Both the position numbers and the translations under genes were made by a program. This document shows positions 34,451 through 42,746 of a stretch of 64,000 nt of DNA, one piece after another. The notes under the pieces are model-generated. The model was not told the origin of the DNA. It saw nothing but the letters and a program-made list of their open reading frames with translations, and ran no database searches. Within the stretch, counting starts at the first letter, position 1, and each line of letters opens with the position of its first letter. Source of the stretch: Pseudomonas fluorescens (GTDB taxonomy: Bacteria > Pseudomonadota > Gammaproteobacteria > Pseudomonadales > Pseudomonadaceae); contig NZ_MOBX01000014.1 in assembly GCF_003732425.1 (NCBI RefSeq), positions 672,816 to 736,815 of the forward strand. Direction: 5' to 3'.

Positions 34451-35800
34451 ATGGAAAGCCGAAATTCCGCGCCGTTGGCGAGTTTTATCGATCTGTTGCT
34501 GGACGCCGTTTGTGCGGTCGACAAGCAGGGTCGCTTTGTTTTTGTCAGTGCTGCCTGTGAGCGCGTTTTCGGCTATTCGCCTGAAGAATTGATCGGCCGG
34601 CCAATGATCGAGCTGGTGCACCCGGCGGATCGGCAACGCACCCTCGCCGCCGCGAAGGAAATCATGGGCGGCGAACCCAAGCTCAACTTCGAAAACCGTT
34701 ACCTGCGCAAGGACGGCAGCGTTGTGCATATCCTCTGGTCGGCGCGCTGGTCGGAAGTTGATCAACTGCGCATCGCCGTGGCGCGAGACATCACCGAGCG
34801 CAAACAGGCCGAGTCGCGTCAGGCGGCGTTGTACGCGATTTCCGAAGCGGCCCATGCGGCGGAAGATCTGCTGGCGCTGTTCAAGCGCATTCACCTGATC
34901 ATCGGCGAATGGCTGCCAGCGATGAATTTTTCCGTGGCGCTGTACGATGAACACCGCGCACAACTGAATTTTCCATATCACGTCGACGATGACGAGTTGC
35001 AACCCGAGCAGCCGGGCACTGTCACCGGGCGTCTGTGCACGGAAGTCATCCGTAGTGGCCAACCGATTCTTCTGACCCCGGACAGCCCCGATTCCCCAGC
35101 CGATTTCGCCGAACTGGTGACAGGGCAGAACACGCCTTGCTGGCTCGGCGTGCCGTTGAACTCGAAAAACGGCACCATCGGCGCCTTGATCGTCAAAAGC
35201 CTGCCCGGCGGCGAGCGCTACACCGAGCAGGACAAGGAACTGTTGCAGTACGTTTGCGCCCAGGTCGCCACAGCCATCGAGCGCCAGCAATTGCACGCCC
35301 GCCTGCGGCGCATGGCGCAGTACGATCAACTGACGCAACTGCCCAATCGTGAATTGCTGCGTGACCGCCTGAAGGCTGCTTTGGCCGGCGCTCGCGAGCA
35401 ATCCGGGCACATGGCTTTGTTATATGTCGACCTGGACCGCTTCAAACAGGTCAACGACACCTTCGGCCATGCCGTGGGCGACATGCTCCTGCAAACCGTG
35501 GCCAATCGCCTCAAGGGTTGCGTGCGGGAAAGCGACACCGTGGCCCGAATTGGCGGCGATGAGTTTGTCGTACTGCTGCACAGCGTTCAGGTTTCGGAAG
35601 ATGCTGACAGCGTGGCGGAAAAAATCCGACAGGTACTGGTGCAACCGATGCGTCTCGATGGCCACAACCTGCACATCGAGCCAAGCATTGGCGTTGCCCG
35701 CTATCCAGAGCACGGCAGTGAAGAACAGCAACTGTTCCGCCATGCCGATCAGGCGATGTACGCCGCCAAACGCTTGAACCATCACGCACTGAATGGCTGA
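34451..35800 (+). CDS. PAS-GAF-GGDEF diguanylate cyclase
   Basis: A 449-residue cytoplasmic sensor enzyme that makes cyclic-di-GMP from two GTP. Order: PAS domain (about residues 10-115, with FGYSPEELIGRPMIELVHP and RDITERKQ), GAF domain (about 130-275, ending CAQVATAIERQQLHARL), then GGDEF domain (about 280-449, QYDQLTQLPNRELL). The active site is RIGGDEF, and an I-site RxxD (RESD) lies five residues upstream, indicating product inhibition. No EAL domain follows. Signals for the PAS or GAF domains are unknown. Confidence 0.9.
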   Translation: MESRNSAPLASFIDLLLDAVCAVDKQGRFVFVSAACERVFGYSPEELIGRPMIELVHPADRQRTLAAAKEIMGGEPKLNFENRYLRKDGSVVHILWSARWSEVDQLRIAVARDITERKQAESRQAALYAISEAAHAAEDLLALFKRIHLIIGEWLPAMNFSVALYDEHRAQLNFPYHVDDDELQPEQPGTVTGRLCTEVIRSGQPILLTPDSPDSPADFAELVTGQNTPCWLGVPLNSKNGTIGALIVKSLPGGERYTEQDKELLQYVCAQVATAIERQQLHARLRRMAQYDQLTQLPNRELLRDRLKAALAGAREQSGHMALLYVDLDRFKQVNDTFGHAVGDMLLQTVANRLKGCVRESDTVARIGGDEFVVLLHSVQVSEDADSVAEKIRQVLVQPMRLDGHNLHIEPSIGVARYPEHGSEEQQLFRHADQAMYAAKRLNHHALNG

Positions 35801-35916
35801 AAGAGCGGCGCCGTTCGTCGCAGCGACTGCAACTTTTCTAAACCTTTGCCGGCCAGAAAATTCTCAATCTAGGCGGGCACCTGCTCGCCACGATCATTAC
35901 CAAGAGGTAGAGAATC

Positions 35917-36072
35917 ATGCCTAACTCAAGAAACTCGAACTCGGGAAACTTCGCCAACGATCGAACGAAGGCCTCTGAAGCGGGTCGCAAAGGTGGGAAA
36001 ACCACCACAACGACTGTCGACAAAGAGCCAAAACCAGACATGGGCCGCAAGCCCGCTCAGAAATCGAAGTAG
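35917..36072 (+). CDS. Small KGG-repeat stress-induced protein
   Basis: A 51-residue hydrophilic protein starting MPNSRNSNSGNFANDRTK and containing a GRKGGK motif, the signature of the KGG (YciG-like) family of stress-induced small proteins. The ATG at 35917 follows AGAGGTAGAG, a usable ribosome-binding site. It lies just upstream of a DUF4142 gene, another stress-linked family. The short length explains why it is easily missed. Confidence 0.78.
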   Translation: MPNSRNSNSGNFANDRTKASEAGRKGGKTTTTTVDKEPKPDMGRKPAQKSK

Positions 36073-36148
36073 TCGGTGAAGGTAGTTTTGATTGAGAGGC
36101 GGGGGCGTAAGCTCCCGCTTGAATTTCGCAAGTAAGGAGGGCGCGACC

Positions 36149-36652
36149 ATGAGCCGAATGGCCACCCGTATACGCACCATGAGTTTTGCATCGCTGTTGG
36201 GCCTGTGTGCCAGCAGTGCTTTTGCCCAGTCGCCCGCCGATTTCATCAACGATGCCTCGGCCAAAGGCATGGCCGACATCGAGGCCAGTCGTCTGGCCCA
36301 CAGCAAAGCCGAATCGAAAGAGGTCAAGGACTACACCATCGTCGTCATCAACGACCGCACCACGGCCAACCAGCATCTGGCGAAGATCGCCAAGAAGCTT
36401 GACCTGCCTGTCGCGCCCCGTGAACAACTGGCCGACAAGGCCAAGGAATTGATGCCGCCAGTGACCGACGGCGCCTCCTTCGATCAGGCCTATGCCGCCA
36501 GTCAGGTCAAAGCCACTGAAGAGGCCATCGAGCAGATTCAGCAAGAGGCACAGACCACTGACGTGCCGGAGATCAAAGCGTTCGCGGATGAGACGTTGCC
36601 GAAATTGCAAAGCCATCTGGAGATGGCCCGCCAGTTACAGGCCAGTCGCTAA
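36149..36652 (+). CDS. DUF4142-family periplasmic protein
   Basis: A 167-residue exported protein with a signal peptide (FASLLGLCASSAFAQ) followed by a DUF4142 domain: a ferritin-like helical bundle with the family pattern ADIEASRLAHSKAESKEVKDYTIVVINDRTTANQHL. AAGGAGG sits 8 bases before the chosen ATG. It follows the KGG protein by 76 bases on the same strand. Function unknown; the family is widespread in stress-related contexts. Confidence 0.88.
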   Translation: MSRMATRIRTMSFASLLGLCASSAFAQSPADFINDASAKGMADIEASRLAHSKAESKEVKDYTIVVINDRTTANQHLAKIAKKLDLPVAPREQLADKAKELMPPVTDGASFDQAYAASQVKATEEAIEQIQQEAQTTDVPEIKAFADETLPKLQSHLEMARQLQASR

Positions 36653-36660
36653 TCAAGAGC

Positions 36661-36731
36661 AAAAGATCGCAGCCTTCGGCAGCTCCTACACCCGTTTCTG
36701 TAGGAGCTGCCGAAGGCTGCGATCTTTTGAT
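36661..36731. repeat. REP/BIME palindrome, type A
   Basis: Arms AAAAGATCGCAGCCTTCGGC and complement with ACACCCGTTTCTG spacer; convergent with the stop of the low-affinity iron permease-family gene. Confidence 0.9.
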
Positions 36732-36740
36732 TTTAAACCC

Positions 36741-37151
36741 TCAACACTCATTCAAATCCTGCTTCGACTTGCTCTTCTCGCCAAGCCCCTCAAGATTGAA
36801 AACTTCTCCCTCACCCAACGAACGGTAGTGTCTGCGCAACGCTTCCAACTGTTTCAGATCCAGCGCCTCCAGCCCGAGCATCGCGTTCTGCGCCTCTTTG
36901 GTCACCAGCAGCAACTCATCGATTTTCAAATGGAGAATGTCGGTATCGCGGTTCTGCGTGTTCTGGATCAGGAACACCATCAGGAAGGTGATGATGGTGG
37001 TTGAGGTATTGATGATCAGTTGCCAAGTGTCGTTGTAATCAAAGATCGGCCCGCTCAACCCCCACAACCCGATCAAGATCAATGCCCCCATGAAGGTCTT
37101 TGGACTGCCCGCCCACAGCGCGAGCTTCTGGGAGATCTTTGCGAATTTCAT
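36741..37151 (-). CDS. Low-affinity iron permease-family small membrane protein
   Basis: A 136-residue protein with two transmembrane segments (residues about 20-37 and 48-66) and a C-terminal cytoplasmic helical region. The WQLIINTSTTIITFLMVFLIQNTQNRD segment is the signature of the PF04120-type small permease family (low-affinity iron permease-like). It ends with a charged tail (EKSKSKQDLNEC). A transport role is assumed from the family only. Confidence 0.85.
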   Translation of the reverse strand: MKFAKISQKLALWAGSPKTFMGALILIGLWGLSGPIFDYNDTWQLIINTSTTIITFLMVFLIQNTQNRDTDILHLKIDELLLVTKEAQNAMLGLEALDLKQLEALRRHYRSLGEGEVFNLEGLGEKSKSKQDLNEC

Positions 37152-37316
37152 AGCGGTGTTCCTTATTGGGGGAGTGCTTGAAATTCAGACATCTGCGGCT
37201 GGTGGAAAATTCTAATTACAAATCCGCCCACGTCACCGGACGTTGGTAGGAGAGGCAGGCGCGCCAGATCGCGGTATCGTGACCAACCGCTGGAATGTCC
37301 CGAACAGGAGAACGCA

Positions 37317-38087
37317 ATGAGTTGGTCCGCCAAACAATACGTCGCTTTCGAAGATGAACGCACCCGCCCGGCCCGCGATTTGCTGGCGGCGATTCCCACG
37401 CCAGCAGCGCGAATAGTGGTCGATATTGGATGTGGCCCTGGCAACTCGACGGAGCTGCTGGTACAGCGTTTTCCCAGGGCGAAAGTCAGCGGGCTGGACA
37501 GCTCGGCGGACATGATCGACGCGGCCCGCAAGCGCTTGCCGCAGTTGCAGTTCGAGGTGGCCGAGATTGATAAGTGGGCCGATGCCGGGCCGTTCGATGT
37601 GATCTTCGCCAACGCCGTGCTGCAGTGGGTGCCGGATCACGCGACGTTGTTGCCGGCGTTGGTCAGCAAGTTGTCGGCGGGTGGCAGCCTGGCGATCCAG
37701 ATGCCGGACAACCTCAACGAACCCTCCCATCGCTTGATGCGTGAAGTCGCCGCGAATGGCCCGTGGGCAAGCAAGCTCAGCGGTGCAGCGGGGCAACGTA
37801 CCGACATGGCGAGTGCCAGCGATTATTTCTCGATGCTGCGGCCACACTGCGCGCGGGTCGATGTGTGGCGCACGACCTATCACCATCAGCTGTCTGGCGG
37901 GGCGGCGGGGGTGGTGGAGTGGTTCAAGGGCAGCGGGTTGATTCCGTTTTTGAGTCCGCTGACCGAGGCGGAGAAGGCGCAGTACCTGGAGCAGTATCTG
38001 GCAGAGATCGAGAAGGCTTATCCGGCGTTGGCGGATGGCTCGGTACTGTTGCCATTTCCACGGTTATTTATCGTCGCGACACGTTAA
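37317..38087 (+). CDS. tam: Trans-aconitate 2-methyltransferase (Tam)
   Basis: A 256-residue cytosolic SAM-dependent enzyme that methylates trans-aconitate, a toxic by-product of the TCA cycle. It starts MSWSAKQYVAFEDERTRPARDL, as in E. coli Tam, and has the SAM motif VDIGCGPGNSTELL (about residues 35-48), the VLQWVPDH motif, and the C-terminal LFIVATR. Length matches the 252-residue family. A REP follows it directly. Confidence 0.92.
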   Translation: MSWSAKQYVAFEDERTRPARDLLAAIPTPAARIVVDIGCGPGNSTELLVQRFPRAKVSGLDSSADMIDAARKRLPQLQFEVAEIDKWADAGPFDVIFANAVLQWVPDHATLLPALVSKLSAGGSLAIQMPDNLNEPSHRLMREVAANGPWASKLSGAAGQRTDMASASDYFSMLRPHCARVDVWRTTYHHQLSGGAAGVVEWFKGSGLIPFLSPLTEAEKAQYLEQYLAEIEKAYPALADGSVLLPFPRLFIVATR

Positions 38088-38092
38088 GCATC

Positions 38093-38188
38093 TGTGGCGA
38101 GGGAGCTTGCTCCCGCTGGACTGCGCAGCAGGCCCAAGAGCTTCGGGGGGCGTTGCGCACCCCAGCGGAAGCAAGCTCCCTCGCCACA
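38093..38188. repeat. REP/BIME palindrome, type C
   Basis: TGTGGCGAGGGAGCTTGCTC and its complement-related AGCGGAAGCAAGCTCCCTCGCCACA arms around a GCAGCAGGCCCAAGAGC centre, between convergent genes. Confidence 0.88.
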
Positions 38189-38208
38189 CGTCAGCGACGG
38201 TTTTTGGC

Positions 38209-38937
38209 TTAGCGTTGCACTGCCACAAGCATCATCATCGGCCGCTCCCGCTCTTCCGCCAGCGCCGGTTGCGCCGCCACTTCAGCATCGCTCGGCCCCC
38301 ATTCGTTGACATGACGAATCGTGAACCCTGCGTCGATCAGCGAATTGAGCAATGTCCCGATTGTACGGTGCTGCTTGATCACGCCCTCAGCCAGCCAATT
38401 TGTCACCCGCTCACCCTCCAGCTGATAGCTGTCCAGCGGCCAACGCTTGTGGCCTTCAGCGTCAATCAACCAACCCGGATTACGCGGCGCCATAAAGATT
38501 GGATGCTCAATGGAAAACACAAAATGCGAACCCGGTTTCAGCGCCGCATACAGGTGCGCAAACAGCCCCGGCAGATCCTTGATGTAATGCAGCGCCAGTG
38601 AACTGTAAGCCAAATCAAAACTGCAGGCGGGCAAGTCCAGCTGTTCCAGATCGGCGCGCTCATAACGAATGTTCGCCGCCGTCGTAGTTGCCCGCGCGCG
38701 CTCCAGCATCTTCTCCGAAACATCCAGCGCCAACACACTGGCCGCACCATTCTCAATGGCCCAGCGACTGAACCAGCCATAACCGCAGCCCAGATCCACC
38801 ACGTTCAAGCCGTGCATGGATGGCAGCAATGCCTTGAGCGCAGGCCACTCCGGCGCCGCGTCGAGCCCGCCGATGGAGCGGTTCATCTGGCTGTAGCCCT
38901 GGAAAAACTCGGGATCGTCGTAAATGTTTTGCGTCAT
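38209..38937 (-). CDS. Class I SAM-dependent methyltransferase
   Basis: A 242-residue protein with motif VVDLGCGYGWFSRW (about residues 46-59), post-I acidic ALDVSEK, and motif SFDLAYSSLALHYI (about residues 107-120). The Methyltransf_11/25 fold is clear; the C-terminal part (NWLAEGVIKQHRTIGTLLNSLIDAGF) resembles ubiquinone/SmtA-like methyltransferases. The substrate is unknown. It is monocistronic and convergent with tam. Confidence 0.85.
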   Translation of the reverse strand: MTQNIYDDPEFFQGYSQMNRSIGGLDAAPEWPALKALLPSMHGLNVVDLGCGYGWFSRWAIENGAASVLALDVSEKMLERARATTTAANIRYERADLEQLDLPACSFDLAYSSLALHYIKDLPGLFAHLYAALKPGSHFVFSIEHPIFMAPRNPGWLIDAEGHKRWPLDSYQLEGERVTNWLAEGVIKQHRTIGTLLNSLIDAGFTIRHVNEWGPSDAEVAAQPALAEERERPMMMLVAVQR

Positions 38938-39240
38938 GGTGAAGGGCTCTTTTGAGTTCGGTCGTCAACGGCAAAGTGGCCGCGATTGGAATCCCTCGAA
39001 AGTGATGGCGCGTATTCGTCGATGGCCGCGCAGGGGGAGGGTGGTGGTCGATGGAGAAATGCTAGTCGGTTGGGCGGGAGGTGAAAACCGGTGGTGTGTT
39101 GTGGATCTGTAACGACGGAAAATTCTGCAGGTTTTTTCGACTGTGTAAACGTATTCGGTGATCAGTGTTTATAAATGTTCTGTGTTACGTCCTGAGGCCT
39201 ACAAATCCTTGCGCCGTTGCCTACCGCTACGCCAGAATCC
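38938..39240. other. Gene-free region upstream of the DUF6124 leader
   Basis: About 300 bases with no convincing gene on either strand. Its left end is the promoter side of the methyltransferase at 38937, transcribed leftward. No other recognisable feature was found. Confidence 0.4.
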
Positions 39241-39270
39241 GCCGGCTTGTGCGCTTTAGGGGTGGTCGGT

Positions 39271-39475
39271 AACTTGGTTCGCGTCACTGATTTCCAGTGA
39301 TCGGGTTTAGTAGCCCGGCATCCTCAATCTGAATAGCTGCATGAGTACCACTCAGTCAGGCGAATGCTTGCACCTGATGGTGGCTGTGCGCATGGCGCCC
39401 TCGGGTGCGCCGGATTTGGATTGGGGTCCGGTCTACTAACTTGCGCACAGCTGCCACCCATCCGTTTAGTAGCGA
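39271..39475 (+). ncRNA. Candidate structured leader RNA upstream of the DUF6124 gene
   Basis: Several nested or adjacent hairpins occur in about 190 bases: TCACTG/CAGTGA (39284-39300), CGGG/CCCG with TTTAGTAG loop (39302-39317), GGCGCCC/GGGTGCGCC (39394-39411), CCGGA/TCCGG (39410-39431). A long stem pairs GGTGGCTGTGCGCA (39379-39392) with TGCGCACAGCTGCCACC (39442-39458, three bases bulged). CTACTAA (39433-39439) can pair with the first TTTAGTAG (39306-39313) or the second (39465-39472), giving possible alternative folds. It lies 36 bases before the DUF6124 start. A leader or antisense RNA such as the C4/isrK-like class is possible; not computed. Confidence 0.55.
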
Positions 39476-39510
39476 GATCGGTTGCGGCCTCACTAAAAGG
39501 TCTCAATCCA

Positions 39511-39873
39511 ATGTTCAAAGTTACGCCAAATCCGCCGGAAATCGATCCGGCATCTCCCTACGAATCACCCAACTCAAAGAAATTCCACGAAGCCGCCGAA
39601 CGCGCCCTCGACCACTACCTCAGCCCGACTGCGCAGATCATGGGTTCCACCCACGAACCCGAACCGATGTACCTCGCCAATCCGAAATACGACACCGAAT
39701 CCCTACTCGCCAACGCCAGCGAAACACTCGGCTCGGCCACCACCATGCTCAACAACTTCGCCGCGCTGCTCGACACCTCACACCGCAAAACAGCGCTCGG
39801 CATCGCACAAGTCGTCATGTTGGGGGAATTGGCGGTGAATCAGGCACTGGATAAGGTCGTGCCGGCGGCGTAA
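39511..39873 (+). CDS. DUF6124-family small protein (formerly DUF3077)
   Basis: A 120-residue cytoplasmic protein of unknown role. From MFKVTPNPP at 39511; an upstream start at 39364 would translate the structured leader and is unlikely. A predicted helical stretch covers SLLANASETLGSATTMLNNFAALLDTSHRKTALGIAQVVMLGELAVNQALDK. The family is typical of pseudomonads and often stands alone with a repeated leader. Followed by a good terminator. Confidence 0.82.
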   Translation: MFKVTPNPPEIDPASPYESPNSKKFHEAAERALDHYLSPTAQIMGSTHEPEPMYLANPKYDTESLLANASETLGSATTMLNNFAALLDTSHRKTALGIAQVVMLGELAVNQALDKVVPAA

Positions 39874-39903
39874 TCACAACATCGTCGATTTGTAGCAGGC
39901 ACA

Positions 39904-39933
39904 AAAAAACCGGCCCTAGAGGCCGGTTTTTTG
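39904..39933. terminator. Bidirectional rho-independent terminator
   Basis: Stem ACCGGCC/GGCCGGT (39909-39927) with CTAGA loop, A-tract left and TTTTTT right. Serves the rightward DUF6124 gene and the leftward hicB gene. Nearly the same hairpin recurs at 40504-40533. Confidence 0.92.
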
Positions 39934-39959
39934 AAGTTGCGCCTACAGACATTCGCGGT

Positions 39960-40364
39960 TCAGGGCGCCAACATCCGCAACGCCGCCGATGTCAAAAACG
40001 CCGAACGATTCTTCTCCTCCGGATGATGGTGAACGTGAAGATCAATGCGTTCCAGCAGGTAGCCCGGCAGCGTAATACTCACTTCCTGCGGACTACCGAG
40101 GCACCGACCGACATCCGCGTCCACCAACGCCCAAACGCAGCCTGCGTATTTCGGATTGGAAAAGTGAGTTCCAAGTTTGCCTGCGACCGGAATGGCTGCA
40201 CCACTTTCGGCCAGAATCTCGATGTGGGCCTCTATGGCCGCTTTTGCCATCTCAATGGCATTCTCTTGATCCTCTCCTGCAGAAAAACATCCCGGCAGAT
40301 CCGGCACCTCAACACCCCAGGCACATTCACCGTCACTGGCAGAGATTGCGATTGGATAGAGCAT
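39960..40364 (-). CDS. hicB: HicB-family antitoxin, no HicA partner visible
   Basis: A 134-residue HicB-like protein: N-terminal partially RNase-H-like HicB domain (YPIAISASDGECAWGVEVPDLPGCFSAGED, about residues 3-31) and a C-terminal ribbon-helix-helix (SITLPGYLLERIDLHVHHHPEEKNRSAFLTSAALRML). Such proteins neutralise and regulate the HicA mRNA interferase. No hicA-like frame is found upstream or downstream; the 140 bases upstream hold only a degenerate short frame ending just before the start and a terminator. It is therefore an orphan, or the toxin was lost. Confidence 0.88.
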   Translation of the reverse strand: MLYPIAISASDGECAWGVEVPDLPGCFSAGEDQENAIEMAKAAIEAHIEILAESGAAIPVAGKLGTHFSNPKYAGCVWALVDADVGRCLGSPQEVSITLPGYLLERIDLHVHHHPEEKNRSAFLTSAALRMLAP

Positions 40365-40503
40365 CTAGATCATCCCCTTGAGCACGCAGCGCTTCTTATC
40401 GTTAGAGAGCTCAAAGGGTAAAGCGGGATGGCGAATCTGCAATCAACGGTGTGTTTCTGAAAGGTTCCGCGCTGCCCATTTGGCCAATCTCAAATCCCAG
40501 ACA

Positions 40504-40533
40504 CAAAAAAACCGGCCCTATAGGCCGGTTTTT
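40504..40533. terminator. Rho-independent terminator downstream of tRNA-Gly
   Basis: Stem ACCGGCC/GGCCGGT around CTATA, with A-tract left and TTTTT right. On the reverse strand it lies about 50 bases beyond the tRNA-Gly 3' end and likely ends its transcript. It is a near copy of the hairpin at 39904-39933, and the two flank hicB. Confidence 0.85.
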
Positions 40534-40584
40534 CTATCCCTGCATCCCCCGTCAAAAAAAAACAACGTGAGACCAATATTCGAG

Positions 40585-40658
40585 TGGAGCGGGTAGAGGG
40601 AATCGAACCCTCGTCGGAAGCTTGGGAAGCTACTGTTCTACCATTAAACTATACCCGC
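40585..40658 (-). tRNA. tRNA-Gly (anticodon CCC)
   Basis: On the reverse strand a 71-base cloverleaf plus encoded CCA (40587-40585): acceptor GCGGGTA/TACCCGC, D-arm GTTTAATGGTAGAAC, anticodon loop TTCCCAA with anticodon CCC, and T-arm GAGGGTTCGATTCCCTC. The anticodon stem has one T-T mismatch. Discriminator base T precedes CCA. It reads GGG glycine codons. Confidence 0.93.
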
Positions 40659-40816
40659 TCAGAGCGGCTGACTTTGTACCAGACTCGGCCACGGATTTGA
40701 AGTTTTTCTTTTACTCATGAACGCTTTAAATCAGTGAAAACGGTCAATCGCGGGCGAGCACTGCGGTGAGAAAAGCAAAATCCCAACCCGACAGCCTCGC
40801 TCGCGACGACACCCTT

Positions 40817-41704
40817 TCAAATAGCCAATGCATGTTGATCCTGAACAAACGAGTAACGCGTTCGGCTGGCCTGCTGCTGCGCCGGTTTCAGAAAGCCGAG
40901 CAAGGCGTTCTGGCTATCGCGGCACGCGGCCTTGTGTTCCATGTCGAGGAAGTGCCCGGTGGCCTGCAGCGTGGTGAACGTGCTCTGCGCCACATGATTG
41001 CCGAACAGGCGTGCGTCTTCGGCTGCGGTGTATTCGTCCCATTCGCCGTTTAGAAACAGCACCGGCACGTTGATCTTTTTCGCCGCATTCAGATAGCACT
41101 GCCGATCGCTGTGCAACACGTCGCTGATGTGGAAGTGCATCTGCCCGTATTCGTGCTCGGCCAGGCTGCTGACGTGGCGGTAGTTGAAGCGCTTGAACAA
41201 CGACGGCAGGTGTTTGCCGATGGTGGTGTTGACCAGATGGCCGACGCGGTCGCCGTCGCGCTGGCCGAGGTAGTCGACGCCGCGTTCGAGGTAGTCGAGC
41301 ATGTGCGCGTTGATCACTGGCGAGAACGAGCTAATCACCGCCCGTTCGATGCGCCGTGGCTGGTGGGCGAGGGCGACCAGGGTCGCGGCGCCGCCCCAGG
41401 AGAACGACAGCACGTGTTCGGCGGCGAAGTGGTCGATCAGCTCGAGCAGAATCTGCCCTTCGACGTCCTTCGTCAGATGTTTCTCGTGGCGGTTGTGGGC
41501 TTTTGACCGGCCCGCGTAGGGCTGGTCGTAGCAGACCACGTTGAATTGCGGGTGCAGGTTTTTCACAGTCTGTGCAAACGACGCAGTCGTGGCCATCGAG
41601 CCGTTGACCAGGATGATGGTCTTTTCTGCGGCGTCTGCGCGATAGAACTCCGTGTAAACCCGATACTGACCCTGTATATCCAGCACAGCGATTTCTGGCC
41701 TCAT
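40817..41704 (-). CDS. phaG: (R)-3-hydroxyacyl-ACP thioesterase / transacylase PhaG
   Basis: An alpha/beta-hydrolase that links fatty-acid synthesis to medium-chain polyhydroxyalkanoate production by releasing 3-hydroxydecanoate from ACP (named historically 3-hydroxyacyl-ACP:CoA transacylase). At 295 residues it has the exact family length. The start MRPEIAVLDIQGQYRVYTEFYR, the nucleophile region LSFSWGGAAT (Ser102), and the C-terminal LGFLKP followed by a QQ-rich tail match P. putida PhaG as I remember it. RhlA is the closest alternative. It lies alone with 316 bases of regulatory region upstream. Confidence 0.93.
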   Translation of the reverse strand: MRPEIAVLDIQGQYRVYTEFYRADAAEKTIILVNGSMATTASFAQTVKNLHPQFNVVCYDQPYAGRSKAHNRHEKHLTKDVEGQILLELIDHFAAEHVLSFSWGGAATLVALAHQPRRIERAVISSFSPVINAHMLDYLERGVDYLGQRDGDRVGHLVNTTIGKHLPSLFKRFNYRHVSSLAEHEYGQMHFHISDVLHSDRQCYLNAAKKINVPVLFLNGEWDEYTAAEDARLFGNHVAQSTFTTLQATGHFLDMEHKAACRDSQNALLGFLKPAQQQASRTRYSFVQDQHALAI

Positions 41705-42020
41705 GTCATAAGACTCCTGGCAAGCAAGCGGGTATGCGCGCAAATAGAGATTGCACGAGCTTTGTGACAGGTAGGCATACGCCTGGAATTTGCTTGGCCC
41801 ATGTCGATCCATGACTGCGGTCGACGGGTATTGTTATTGGCGGGCAGTCTGCCGGCTGAGGCGGAGCCTTGAAGGCTCTCTACCGGCAAAAAGTTTCTTG
41901 GATGTATGTTGTGACTCATCGGTCACAATCTGGCCGACGTCCTGATTCAAGCAGGGGAGTCGGGATCGCGCAAGTGCCGTTGGTAAATTGTTCGACAACT
42001 TCTGCTGAGCGGTCGCCGGC
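41705..42020. other. phaG upstream region containing a 7-bp palindrome
   Basis: No gene. TTGTGAC (41919-41925) and GTCACAA (41932-41938) form a perfect 7-bp inverted repeat with a 6-base spacer, about 215 bases before the phaG start and inside the phaG-rsuA gap. TGTGA and TCACA are eight bases apart, unlike a classic CRP site with six. It could be an operator for phaG. Confidence 0.5.
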
Positions 42021-42713
42021 TTAGAACAAATGGATCTCTTCGGTGCGCAAAGCGCGGTACTCGCCCGGTTTTAGCGCGTTATCGAGGTGCAGAAGACCCA
42101 TGGATTCGCGGTGCAGGCGCAGGACTTTGTTGTTGAAGAAACCAAACATGCGCTTCACCTGATGGTAGCGGCCCTCGACGATGCTCAGCCGCGCCGAGCG
42201 TGGGCCGAGCAGTTCCAGTTGCGCCGGCTGCGTGGTCAAGTCTTCGAAGGCGAAGTAGATCCCCTCGGCAAAGGTGATCGCATACTGCGCGCCAATCTCT
42301 TGCTCGGTCTCGACGTAATAGACCTTCGGCAGTTTGGTCTGCGGCTGGGTCAGGCGTCGCGACCACGCGCCGTCGTTGGTGATCAACATCAGGCCAGTGG
42401 TGTTGAAGTCCAGGCGTCCGGCGATGTGTAGGTCGTCCTTGTCCGGCTCATCGATCAGGTCGAGCACGGTCGGATGTTGCGGATCGCGGGTGGCGCTGAC
42501 GCAGCCCGGCGGCTTGTGCAGCATGAAGTAGCGCGCCGGTTTGCCGCTTTGCAGCACTTCGTCATCGACTTCGACGCGGCTGAACTCCAGCACTTCGCTG
42601 TGCGGATCGCTGACGACTTTTCCGTCAATCCGCACGCGCTTCTCCACCAGCAACAGGCGAACCTGCTGACGGTTATAGCGGGGCAGGTTGCTGAGGAAAC
42701 GGTCGACGCGCAT
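42021..42713 (-). CDS. rsuA: 16S rRNA pseudouridine synthase (RsuA family)
   Basis: A 230-residue enzyme that converts a uridine (516 in E. coli 16S rRNA) to pseudouridine. Residues 1-60 form an S4 RNA-binding domain (MRVDRFLSNLPRYNRQQVRLLL); the catalytic domain follows with the motif GRLDFNTTGLML, catalytic Asp102, and the family-typical EGRYHQVKRMFGFFNNKVLRLHRESMG. Length matches RsuA (231). Confidence 0.92.
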   Translation of the reverse strand: MRVDRFLSNLPRYNRQQVRLLLVEKRVRIDGKVVSDPHSEVLEFSRVEVDDEVLQSGKPARYFMLHKPPGCVSATRDPQHPTVLDLIDEPDKDDLHIAGRLDFNTTGLMLITNDGAWSRRLTQPQTKLPKVYYVETEQEIGAQYAITFAEGIYFAFEDLTTQPAQLELLGPRSARLSIVEGRYHQVKRMFGFFNNKVLRLHRESMGLLHLDNALKPGEYRALRTEEIHLF

Positions 42714-42746
42714 GTTCAGTGTTCGATGAGTGGCGGGGCGCGCATC

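Noticed and set aside
40365..40445. Short open frame just upstream of hicB as a possible HicA
   Set aside because: It encodes about 25 residues with no start and lacks the HicA double-stranded RNA-binding fold motifs (such as the GSHH segment); only a leftover at best.
41919..41938. CRP/Vfr site upstream of phaG
   Set aside because: Half-sites TGTGA and TCACA are separated by eight bases instead of six.
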